Part shown: one piece after another, positions 32,551-41,402 of the stretch | Layout: the number at the start of each line of letters is the position of its first letter | Position numbering within the stretch: position 1 is the first letter of the stretch | DNA from: Thermoanaerobaculum sp. | GTDB lineage: Bacteria > Acidobacteriota > Thermoanaerobaculia > Multivoradales > UBA5704 | Reading direction: 5' to 3' | DNA length: 64,000 nt | NCBI GenBank assembly: GCA_021154885.1 | Contig: JAJKHS010000066.1 | Span: 25,219 to 89,218 of the forward strand | Program-made: the position numbers and the translations under genes | The notes under the pieces: generated by a model | What the model saw: only the letters and a program-made list of their open reading frames with translations | Told to the model about the DNA's origin: nothing | Databases searched by the model: none

Positions 32551-34311
32551 ATGGTTGTCAGCCGCGGCTGCATCGCCCTCGCCGGAATCTGCGGCCTGGG
32601 GCTCGTCGCCTCCCCCGCCGGGGCCCAGCCCTGGGGGACCCTGGCCTCGTGGCTCCGCGCCGGCTCGGCCGGGGCGCCGGTCCTCGCCGCCGGACCGGAG
32701 TCCCCGGCGGCCATTCCCCCCGGGAGCGTCATCGCCGAGGTCCACGTCCTGCCCCGCAATATCTTCGACCCCCGCCAGGATGGGGAGAATCGCCGGCTCT
32801 TCCGCCTCGCCAACCTCCTCCACCGCACCACCCGTGCCAAGGTGATCGAGCGCCAGCTCCTGTTCCGGCCCGGGGACGCCTTCTCCCCCGAGCTGGTCGA
32901 GGAGTCCGCCCGCCTGCTGCGCACCAACGACTATCTCTACGACGTGGAGATGAGGCCCGCGCTGCGGCCGGACGGCAAGGTGGACGTGGAGGTGGTGACC
33001 CGCGACGTCTGGACGCTCGCCGGAGGATTGAGCTTCGGCCGCGCCGGCGGCGTCAACACCACCAGCTTCTCGGCGGAGGATACGAACCTCCTGGGCACGG
33101 GCAAGGACCTGACGGTGGCGCGCATCGGCAGCGTGGACCGGGTCTCCAACCTGGTCCGCTTCCGCGACCCCAACCTGGCCGGCAGCCGGCTGCAGCTCCT
33201 CGCCTCCTATGCCAAGAATACCGATGGCGACCGCCAGCGCTTCGAGCTGGAGCGTCCTTTCTATTCTCTCGACAGCCGCTGGGCCGCGGGGCTGCGGCTG
33301 TTCCGTGACGATCGCCTCGAGCAGCTCTACACCAGCGGCAAGGTCGCCACCGGCTTTCGCCACGTCAACGCCGCCGCCGAGGTCCACGCCGGGCTCTCTC
33401 CGGGCCTCGTGAACGGCACGGCACGGCGGTGGGAGCTCGGCTTCACCTGGTCGCGGGACGACTTCACGACCTCACCCCTGTTCATCCCCGGTCCCGTGTT
33501 CATTTTCAAGAGCCTGCTGCTTTCAACCCAGCAGCTCCTCGCTCCGCCGGCCAATCGCGCCCTGGCCTACCCGTGGGTGCGCTTCGAGTCGATCCAGGAC
33601 CGCTATGTCGTGGAGAAGGACCTCGACCGCATCCAACGCTCGGAGGACCTCAATCTCGGGCGGCGTTGGAACCTGCTGGCGGGCTACTCCACCCCCGCCT
33701 TCGGCGGCCTCGGCAACCGCTGGATCCTGCAGGGAGCGGCGGCGGAGGGCTGGCGGCCGGCGCCCCGCCAGCTCCTCCTGGCCCAGCTCGGGGTCTCGAC
33801 CCGGTGGTATCGCGACGAGGCCGAAAACCTGGTGGCCGGCGGCCGCGTCCGCTGGTTCGCCCGCGACTTCGGAGACCACCTCTTCTACGCCTCGCTGGGC
33901 GCCGACCTCGCCCACCGGCTGGACAGCGAAGACCAGCTCCTGCTCGGCGGCGACAGCGGCCTGCGCGGCTACCCCCTGCGCTACGAGGCCGGCGACCGCC
34001 GCGTGCTGTTCACCGCCGAGCAGCGCTTCTTCAGCGACCGCGAGCTGTTCCACCTGATCCATCCCGGCGCCGCGGTCTTCTTCGACGCCGGCCGGGCCTG
34101 GTTCGTCGACGCTCCCGTCGACAAGTTTCAGCGCTTCGTCCAGCGCACGGACGGCAAGGTCCTGCGCGACGTCGGCCTCGGCCTGCGCCTGGGCTCCAGC
34201 CGCTCGTCGCGCGGCGCCGTGGTGCACGTCGACGTCGCCTTCCCCCTCGACCGCAGCGGCGCCAGCCTCAAAGCGGTCCAGTGGTTGGTGTCGACGCGGG
34301 ACACCTTCTAG
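32551..34311 (+). CDS. BamA/TamA-like outer-membrane protein with a single POTRA-like region
   Basis: 586 residues. After a signal peptide (GLVASPAGAQ) comes one POTRA-like segment (RNIFDPRQDGENRRLFRLAN, ERQLLFRPGDAFSPELVEES, RLLRTNDYLYDVEM, KVDVEVVTRDVWTL). The rest is a beta-barrel with alternating residues; GGDSGLRGYPLRYEAGD near residue 465 holds the conserved RGY of the Omp85 L6 loop. It ends in Phe, the usual barrel C-terminus. The role is protein or lipid insertion in the outer membrane. The stop overlaps the stop of the convergent gene at CTAG. Confidence 0.85.
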   Translation: MVVSRGCIALAGICGLGLVASPAGAQPWGTLASWLRAGSAGAPVLAAGPESPAAIPPGSVIAEVHVLPRNIFDPRQDGENRRLFRLANLLHRTTRAKVIERQLLFRPGDAFSPELVEESARLLRTNDYLYDVEMRPALRPDGKVDVEVVTRDVWTLAGGLSFGRAGGVNTTSFSAEDTNLLGTGKDLTVARIGSVDRVSNLVRFRDPNLAGSRLQLLASYAKNTDGDRQRFELERPFYSLDSRWAAGLRLFRDDRLEQLYTSGKVATGFRHVNAAAEVHAGLSPGLVNGTARRWELGFTWSRDDFTTSPLFIPGPVFIFKSLLLSTQQLLAPPANRALAYPWVRFESIQDRYVVEKDLDRIQRSEDLNLGRRWNLLAGYSTPAFGGLGNRWILQGAAAEGWRPAPRQLLLAQLGVSTRWYRDEAENLVAGGRVRWFARDFGDHLFYASLGADLAHRLDSEDQLLLGGDSGLRGYPLRYEAGDRRVLFTAEQRFFSDRELFHLIHPGAAVFFDAGRAWFVDAPVDKFQRFVQRTDGKVLRDVGLGLRLGSSRSSRGAVVHVDVAFPLDRSGASLKAVQWLVSTRDTF

Positions 34312-35231
34312 AACCGGGTGCCGATGGACAGGAACGGCTCGCGGTACTGCCGCGCCGAGCGGCCCCACAGCCACTGGTTGTAGCCGATCTCAAAATTGCT
34401 CCGGCTGTTGCGGATCGGAATGATGAAGCTGACCCCGGCCTTGAGATAGCTGGCGTCGTTGAAATTGTAGGTGGGGCTGGAGCCGAAGCGGTCGTCCGGC
34501 TGCGACTTCGTGTCGTTGTTCAGGCTGTGGATGAAATTCACCGCTCCCTTGACGGCGATGCCGTGCCAATGCAGGGGGTAGCCGATTTCCGCCCACACCG
34601 GAACGGCGTCCGCCGGCGCCCCTTCGCGCCACGTGTAGCCGGCCTCGAAATTCATCCAGCCCGCGCCGTCCATGTAGGAGTGGCTCACCATGTAGCCCAG
34701 CGTGTAGTCATGCTTGAGCAGGCCCCGCCACTTCGGGCTGACGGCGATGCGGTTGCCCTTGCTGTCGAGGATGTAGCGGCTGTAGGGACCGGGGAAGTCG
34801 TAGAGGAACGGCGTCCGGGTGTTGGCGTCGATCGCCATGGGCCAGTCCCCCTTGGTCACGGCGTACTTGAGGCCGAACCAGGAGTCGGTGAAGCCCGAGT
34901 TCTTCTCTTCGTTGACGTGGGGTCCCTCCAGGCCATAGAGATAGTTGATCAGAAAAGTCCCCGAGAGCCGGGGGAGCAGCCCGATCTCGCCCGAGAGGTA
35001 GGTGTAGCGAAAATCGTGATTCTGGCGCGCCGGCACGCCGCTGTTGAACGCCGAGACGTGCAGCAGGAAGTCGCCGTTCGCGTTCCACGACGTGTTCGCC
35101 GTCTTGCGGCTGAACCCCAGACTGACGTCGACCTTGCCGGGGTCCATAACCCAGGCGCCGCCGCAGAACCCCGCGACCGGAAAAGCCAGCAAAGAGAGAA
35201 ACATTGCAACCGCCCGACGAACCCCTGTCAT
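34308..35231 (-). CDS. Outer-membrane beta-barrel protein, unknown function
   Basis: 307 residues from the ATG at 35231, 6 nt after GAGGAGG; a TTG five codons earlier overlaps the ribosome site. Signal peptide (AVAMFLSLLAFPVAGFCGG) then amphipathic strands (FLINYLYGLEG, WFGLKYAVTKGDWPMAID, YTLGYMVSHSYMDG, SFIIPIRNSRSNFEIGYNQW) ending in GTRF, a barrel end. It resembles transporter-like or MetA-pathway phenol-degradation-type barrels, without a specific match. Confidence 0.78.
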   Translation of the reverse strand: MTGVRRAVAMFLSLLAFPVAGFCGGAWVMDPGKVDVSLGFSRKTANTSWNANGDFLLHVSAFNSGVPARQNHDFRYTYLSGEIGLLPRLSGTFLINYLYGLEGPHVNEEKNSGFTDSWFGLKYAVTKGDWPMAIDANTRTPFLYDFPGPYSRYILDSKGNRIAVSPKWRGLLKHDYTLGYMVSHSYMDGAGWMNFEAGYTWREGAPADAVPVWAEIGYPLHWHGIAVKGAVNFIHSLNNDTKSQPDDRFGSSPTYNFNDASYLKAGVSFIIPIRNSRSNFEIGYNQWLWGRSARQYREPFLSIGTRF

Positions 35232-35300
35232 CGTGTGCCTCCTCAAAACGTCTGTCCCTCTAGCTTAGCAGGTGCTTCGCAACGAGAGGAGCGATCCGAT

Positions 35301-36569
35301 TCAGAACCCGAACGTCGGAGACCCGTCGTGCTCAGCCTCTCCGCCATCCACTCCCCGGACCCCCTTGTCCACGATCTCCAGAGCCTCGATCTCGTCGCCG
35401 CCGGCCGCTCCCATCTCCTTGAAGCGGCGGGCGGCGGGAAGGACGCGCTGCTCCAGGGAGCCCACGGCCTTGTTGTAGGCGTCGACGCTCTGGCCGAGGC
35501 TCTTGCCCATCGCTGCCAAATGGCCGGCGAAGGTCCGCAGGCGCTCGTAGAGGGACTTGCCGAGCTCGCTGATCTGCTTCGCGTTCTCCTCCACCTGGGC
35601 CTGGCGCCAGCCATAGGCCACGGCGCGGAGGAGGGCGATGAGGGTGGTGGGCGTCGCCAGGATCACCCGCTGCTCGACGCCGTGCTCGATCAGGCCCGGG
35701 TCCTGCTCCAGGGCGGCGCTGAAAAAGGTCTCCCCCGGCAGGAAGAGGACGACGAGCTCCGGCGCCGGCTCGAACTGGGCCCAGTAGTTCTTCGCCGCCA
35801 GCTTGGTGAGGTGGCTGCGGATCTGCCGCGCGTGCTCCCGCAGTTTGGCCCTGCGGCCGTCCTCGTCCACGGCGTCGAGGGAATCCAGATAGGCGTCCAG
35901 CGGGGCCTTGGCGTCGATGACGATGTTCTTCTGATTGGGCAGGCGCACCACGAGGTCGGGGCGCTGGCGGCCGTCCTCAGTGGTGACGGAGGCCTGAACG
36001 GCGAAGTCGCAATAGGCCACCATCCCCGCCATCTCCACCACCCGCTGGAGCTGGATCTCCCCCCAGCGTCCCCGCGTCCCCGGGTTGCGCAGGGCTCCCA
36101 CCAACCGGGTCGTCTCCCGCTCCAGATTGGCCTGGGCCCCGGCCAGCCCTTTCAGATGGTCGGTGAGGCTCGAGTAGGCCACGGCGCGGGCGGTCTCGAT
36201 TTCCTGGATCTTCTGGTCCACCTTGTCGAGCGACTCGCGCAACGGCTTCACCAACTCGCCGATGGCCTGCTGGCGCAGCTCCAGGTCCCCCTTTGCCCTT
36301 TCCTGGAAGGTGGCCAGAGTGGCCTGGGCGAGGTGGAGGAAGCTCTGGTTGTTGCTCTTCAGCGCCTCGTCGGAAAGGGCCTTGAAGGCATTCGAGAGCT
36401 GGGCCTGAGCCTCGTTGAGCAGCCGCAGCTTCTCGCCGGCGCCCTGCCGCTCGGCGTCGAGCTGAGCCCGCAGACGGGCGATCTCAGCCTGGAGCCGTGC
36501 GAAGAGCCACGCGGCGGTCAACAAGCCGAAGCCCAGGAGGACCAGAAGGAGGACGACCGGGCTGTCCAT
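35301..36569 (-). CDS. rmuC: DNA recombination protein RmuC
   Basis: 422 residues. An N-terminal membrane anchor (LLLVLLGFGLLTAAWLFARL) precedes a coiled coil (ARLRAQLDAERQGAGEKLRL) and the RmuC nuclease-like core: TRGRWGEIQLQRVVEMAGM, RPDLVVRLPNQKNIVIDAKA, PELVVLFLPGETFFSAALEQ, ILATPTTLIALLRAVAYGW. RmuC limits rearrangements at inverted repeats, and this window is rich in those. C-terminal tail unremarkable. Confidence 0.93.
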   Translation of the reverse strand: MDSPVVLLLVLLGFGLLTAAWLFARLQAEIARLRAQLDAERQGAGEKLRLLNEAQAQLSNAFKALSDEALKSNNQSFLHLAQATLATFQERAKGDLELRQQAIGELVKPLRESLDKVDQKIQEIETARAVAYSSLTDHLKGLAGAQANLERETTRLVGALRNPGTRGRWGEIQLQRVVEMAGMVAYCDFAVQASVTTEDGRQRPDLVVRLPNQKNIVIDAKAPLDAYLDSLDAVDEDGRRAKLREHARQIRSHLTKLAAKNYWAQFEPAPELVVLFLPGETFFSAALEQDPGLIEHGVEQRVILATPTTLIALLRAVAYGWRQAQVEENAKQISELGKSLYERLRTFAGHLAAMGKSLGQSVDAYNKAVGSLEQRVLPAARRFKEMGAAGGDEIEALEIVDKGVRGVDGGEAEHDGSPTFGF

Positions 36570-36614
36570 GGACCCCAGTATAGCCTCGCTTGCGTCGGGT
36601 TTACGCTCCTGGGA

Positions 36615-37823
36615 CTATCGCGCCAGCAGGCTCCGCGCGATCACCAGCCGCTGCATCTCGCTGGTGCCCTCGTAGATGGTGGTCACGCGCACGTCGCGGT
36701 AGAGGCGGGAGATCTCGTAGTCCTCGTGGAAGCCGTTGCCGCCGTGGATCTGCAGGCTCTCCCAGCAGGCGCGGTTGGCGGCCTCAGAGGCGTAGACCTT
36801 GGCCTGCGCCGCCAGGCGCCCGGCCTGGGACGTGTGCTCGGCCGCGCCGGCGCCGTGGGTGAGGGCCCGCGCCGCGGCGAGCTCGGTCGCGATCTGGGCG
36901 ATCTTGAACTGGATGGCCTGGTGGTCGGCGATGGGGACGCCGAACTGCACACGGTCTTTCGCGTAGGCCACGGCCAGCTCCAGGGCCCGCTGGTGGATGC
37001 CCACCGACTGGGCCGCGATCCCCAGCCGCGAGTGGCCGAGGGTGGCGAGGGCGATCTTCAGTCCCTGCCCCTCCTCACCCAGGAGGTTCTCGGCCGGTAC
37101 CCGGCAATCCGTGAAGTAGATCTGCGCCGTGCGCGAGGACCTGAGCCCCAGCTTCTCCTCGGGCTGGCCGACGGAGAAGCCCGGAGCGTCGCCGGGCACC
37201 ACGAAGGCGGACAACCCCCGCTTCCCCGCCTCCGGGTTGGTCCGCGCCACCACCACGTACCAGCCGGCGAAGCCGGCGTTGGTGATCCACGCCTTCTCGC
37301 CGTTGAGTATCCAGTGATCGCCGGCAGCGCCGTCCCGCCGGGCCGTCGTCTTGAGACTCCCGGCGTCGCTCCCCGCGCCGGGCTCGGTGAGGCCGAAGCC
37401 GCCGAGGGTCTGGCCCGCGGCGAGCGCCGGCAGCACCTTGCGCTTCAGCGCCTCGCTGCCGAACCGGACGATCGGCCAGCAGCAGACCGAGTTGGTGACG
37501 CTCATCGTCACCGCGACGGCCGGATCGACCCGCGCGACCTCCTCGATGGCCAGCAGATAGGAGAGCGTGTCCGTGCCGGCGCCGCCGTACTCCTCGGGGA
37601 CCAGCATGCCAAGGAGGCCCATCTCCCCCATCTCCTGGAAGACGTCCAGCGGGAAGCGGTGCTCGCGGTCCCGCTCGGCCACGCCCGGCCGGATGCGCTG
37701 CTCGGCGAAACGCCGCACCTCGTCGCGCAGCAGCTCCTGGTCCTCGGTCAAGGAGAAGTCGACACCGGTGTCCGCGGCAGCGGCAGCGATCACATCGGAC
37801 TTGGGCTCGGCGAGAACGGTCAT
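36615..37823 (-). CDS. Acyl-CoA dehydrogenase
   Basis: 402 residues with all family blocks: LTEDQELLRDEVRRFAEQRI, EEYGGAGTDTLSYLLAIEE, GFGLTEPGAGSDAGSLKTTA, WILNGEKAWITNAG, HSRLGIAAQSVGIHQRALEL, IQIHGG-like LQIHGGNGFHEDYEISRLYR and the catalytic-Glu segment IYEGTSEMQRLVIARSLL. It removes hydrogens across C2-C3 of acyl-CoAs with FAD. GGAGG lies 5 nt before ATG. It is 15 bp downstream of a second paralog; the pair probably handles different chain types in fatty-acid or branched-chain catabolism. Confidence 0.95.
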   Translation of the reverse strand: MTVLAEPKSDVIAAAAADTGVDFSLTEDQELLRDEVRRFAEQRIRPGVAERDREHRFPLDVFQEMGEMGLLGMLVPEEYGGAGTDTLSYLLAIEEVARVDPAVAVTMSVTNSVCCWPIVRFGSEALKRKVLPALAAGQTLGGFGLTEPGAGSDAGSLKTTARRDGAAGDHWILNGEKAWITNAGFAGWYVVVARTNPEAGKRGLSAFVVPGDAPGFSVGQPEEKLGLRSSRTAQIYFTDCRVPAENLLGEEGQGLKIALATLGHSRLGIAAQSVGIHQRALELAVAYAKDRVQFGVPIADHQAIQFKIAQIATELAAARALTHGAGAAEHTSQAGRLAAQAKVYASEAANRACWESLQIHGGNGFHEDYEISRLYRDVRVTTIYEGTSEMQRLVIARSLLAR

Positions 37824-37838
37824 GGGCGCCTCCCCTGC

Positions 37839-38984
37839 TCACGCCTTGTTGAGGACCCAGTCGGCGATCACCATCTTCTGGATCTCGCTCGTGCCCTCAT
37901 AGATCTCGGTGATGCGGGCGTCGCGGAAGTAGCGCTCGACGTTATACTCCTTGGTGTAACCGTAACCGCCGTGAATCTGCAGCGCCTTGTTAGTCACCCG
38001 CTGTGCCATCTCCGAAGCGAAGAGCTTCGCCTGCGCGGCCTCCAGGGTGTAGCGCCTGGCGTTCTCCTTGGTCCACGCCGCCTTCCAGGTGAGGAGACGG
38101 GCGGCGTCGAGCTCGGTCGCCATGTCCGCCAGGTAGAACTGGATGGCCTGGAAGTCCGAGAGGTGCTGGTTGAACTGCTCGCGCTGCTGGGAGTAGGCCA
38201 GGGCCTCCTCGAAAGCCGCCTGGGCGATGCCGATGGCCTGGGCGGCGATGCCGATGCGGCCGCCGTCGAGGGTGGCCATGGCGACCTTGAAACCGTCGCC
38301 CTCCCCGCCCAGCCGCCACTTCGCGGGGACGCGCAGGTTCTCGAACGCCAGCTCGGTGGTGCCCGAGGCGTTGACCCCCAGCTTGAACTCGTGGGTGCCG
38401 TGGCTGTAGCCCGGGGTGTCCGCCGGCACGATGAAGCAGGTGATCCCCTTGTGCTTGAGCGCCATGTCGACGCTGGCGAAGACCAGGGCGACGTCGGCGT
38501 CGGTGCCGTTGGTGATGAACACCTTGTTGCCGTCGAGGACGTAGTCGTCGCCGTCGCGCCGGGCGGTGGTGCGCAGGCCGGCGGGATCGCTGCCGGCGCC
38601 CGGCTCGGTCAAGGCGAAGCAGCCGAGCTTGCGGCCGGCCGCGAGGGGGGTCAGGAACTCCTGCTTCTGCTCCTCGGTGCCGAACTTCAACAGCGGATCG
38701 CAGACCAGGGAGTTGTTCACCGACAGGATGACGCCCGAGGTGGCGCAGGCCCGGCTGATCTCCTCGATGACCACGCAGTAGGAGATGGTGTCCATGCCGG
38801 CGCCGCCGTACTCCTCGGGCATGGCGACCCCGGCGAGACCCAGCTCCCCCGCCTGGTCGAAGAACGAGCGCGGGAACTCGCCCGTCTCGTCGATCTCCTT
38901 CGCCCGGGGCCTGACCACCTCGTCAGCGAACCGGCGGACGGTCTCTTGCAGCAGTTTCTGCTCTTCGGTGAGCTCGATCTTCAT
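37839..38984 (-). CDS. Acyl-CoA dehydrogenase (short-chain type)
   Basis: About 381 residues from the ATG at 38984. Family blocks: LTEEQKLLQETVRRFADEVV, GVAMPEEYGGAGMDTISYCV, CFALTEPGAGSDPAGLRTTA, YVLDGNKVFITNGTDAD, GGRIGIAAQAIGIAQAAFEE, LQIHGGYGYTKEYNVERYFR and catalytic IYEGTSEIQKMVIADWVL. It is closer to butyryl-CoA dehydrogenases than its neighbour. It is the first gene of a two-gene acyl-CoA dehydrogenase operon; no electron-transfer flavoprotein gene is nearby. Confidence 0.95.
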   Translation of the reverse strand: MKIELTEEQKLLQETVRRFADEVVRPRAKEIDETGEFPRSFFDQAGELGLAGVAMPEEYGGAGMDTISYCVVIEEISRACATSGVILSVNNSLVCDPLLKFGTEEQKQEFLTPLAAGRKLGCFALTEPGAGSDPAGLRTTARRDGDDYVLDGNKVFITNGTDADVALVFASVDMALKHKGITCFIVPADTPGYSHGTHEFKLGVNASGTTELAFENLRVPAKWRLGGEGDGFKVAMATLDGGRIGIAAQAIGIAQAAFEEALAYSQQREQFNQHLSDFQAIQFYLADMATELDAARLLTWKAAWTKENARRYTLEAAQAKLFASEMAQRVTNKALQIHGGYGYTKEYNVERYFRDARITEIYEGTSEIQKMVIADWVLNKA

Positions 38985-39027
38985 GGCCCGGGATCGTAAC
39001 AACCCCCCCGCAGGGGGTCAAGGAAGG

Positions 39028-39834
39028 CTACGCCTTGCGCAGTCGCTCAAGCTCGGCGCGCAGGCGGACGATCTCGTCCTCGGCGCGTTTCCGCTCTTCC
39101 TCTTCCTGCTGAGAGCTGCGCAGAAGCTCCCCGGTGGCAGCGTCCTCGATCACCAGCCGGTCCCTCTCCGGCGAGAGCGAGAACCACAAGCCAAGGGCCT
39201 CACACAGCAGGCGCCCTGCCTCGTCCGGCACGAGGGGCTGGTAGGTCCTGGCCGCGTCCAGGCGGTAGCCGAAGATCTCGAACGGGCCGGGGAAGGGGCG
39301 CGGGATCCTCACCAACAGGTACTCGCGCACCCCGGCTCGCTGGTAGTGGCGTACCTTGTCCTCCTCGTCCACCCGCCGGATGCGGGCGTCGATCGGCGAG
39401 ATCACCTCGATGATCAGGGCCGGCGCCACCCCCTGCTTGACCACGTCGTAGGTTCGGAGGTCCAGCGCCGGATTGCGGGCACCCACGATCACCGACACGT
39501 CCGGCGACGGGTTCGGCAGGCCCGGCCCCAGCTTGTGCCGGACGTCGTTCAGGACCAGCACCTCGCGCCGGGGTTTGAACCACCGTCGCAGCCGGTCGGC
39601 CAGATCCGGAGTCACCTCGCTGTGCGGTCTACCCTGCAACCATTTGTCTCCGAACCGAGGATTGAGATAGTCCTCGGGCGTCAGGGGGACCAGGAGCTGT
39701 TCCATCTGGCCGTCCGGCCGCTCGACCCAGCGTTCGAGGAGGATGCCGCCGAAGTCGGTCTCCTCTTCCTCCCGGCTCTGGCGGTCCGCCGAACGGCCCT
39801 CGCGACTCAGCGTCTTTCTCGCGAGCTCAGTCAT
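39028..39834 (-). CDS. Uma2-family (DUF820) putative restriction-like endonuclease
   Basis: About 268 residues; ATG at 39834 is the likeliest start, without a strong ribosome site. The PD-(D/E)xK-like core is NPSPDVSVIVGAR, ALIIEVISPIDARIRRVDEE, KVRHYQRAGVREYLLVRIP, then a FGYRLD segment and a C-terminal coiled coil (EEERKRAEDEIVRLRAELER). The family is abundant in cyanobacteria and multicellular bacteria and its role is unknown; it is not part of a restriction locus here. Confidence 0.88.
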   Translation of the reverse strand: MTELARKTLSREGRSADRQSREEEETDFGGILLERWVERPDGQMEQLLVPLTPEDYLNPRFGDKWLQGRPHSEVTPDLADRLRRWFKPRREVLVLNDVRHKLGPGLPNPSPDVSVIVGARNPALDLRTYDVVKQGVAPALIIEVISPIDARIRRVDEEDKVRHYQRAGVREYLLVRIPRPFPGPFEIFGYRLDAARTYQPLVPDEAGRLLCEALGLWFSLSPERDRLVIEDAATGELLRSSQQEEEERKRAEDEIVRLRAELERLRKA

Positions 39835-39965
39835 GATCCCGAGTATAGGGGTCTTGCCCCGGTCCGTCAAAGATAGCGCAATCCGGACACCTCTGGGAAG
39901 GTCCGGCACGGATGGAGGCGACGGCGCTTCTCAATCCCCCCCGTTTGAGGCACAATCCCGCTGCC

Positions 39966-40220
39966 ATGAAGACGACCACCAACGCTCCTCTCTCCTACAC
40001 CGAGACCGAGATCCGCAGCTATCTGCCCACCGGCTGGGACCTGCTCGGGAATCCCGAGGGGACCTGGGACCCCAAGAAGAAAGTCTGGCGCTCCAAGGTG
40101 ATCGACGGCGTGGACTTCGACTGGCCCCTGGAGGTCGCCGCCGGCGACGCCGGCACGCTGGGCCGCCTCGAGGCGCTGCGTCAGGCCTTCGACCGCCTGG
40201 TCCGCGAGCGGCTGGGCTGA
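39966..40220 (+). CDS. Small conserved-looking protein of unknown function
   Basis: 84 residues from the ATG at 39966. The sequence is polar and aromatic (YLPTGWDLLGNPEGTWDPKK, KVWRSKVIDGVDFDWPLEV) with a helical end (RLEALRQAFDRLVRERLG). No signal or membrane span. It looks like a genuine protein by composition, but I recognise no family. It is divergent from the Uma2 gene. Confidence 0.55.
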   Translation: MKTTTNAPLSYTETEIRSYLPTGWDLLGNPEGTWDPKKKVWRSKVIDGVDFDWPLEVAAGDAGTLGRLEALRQAFDRLVRERLG

Positions 40221-40321
40221 GCCCCCTCTTCTCTCCGCCCCCTCCGCTCAAGGGACGGCCGTTTCCACCATAATCATCGGTGACTGGCGATGCCCGCTGC
40301 GCGGCGGGCGAGGAGACCGGC

Positions 40322-41398
<1,077 letters not shown>

Positions 41399-41402
41399 GA
41401 AC

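Noticed and set aside
33429..38999. An uninterrupted 1,856-codon open frame on the + strand
   Set aside because: It runs antisense to rmuC and both acyl-CoA dehydrogenases and across parts of two outer-membrane genes. Those have clear motifs on their own strands; the long frame is a by-product of high-GC codon use and shows no domains.
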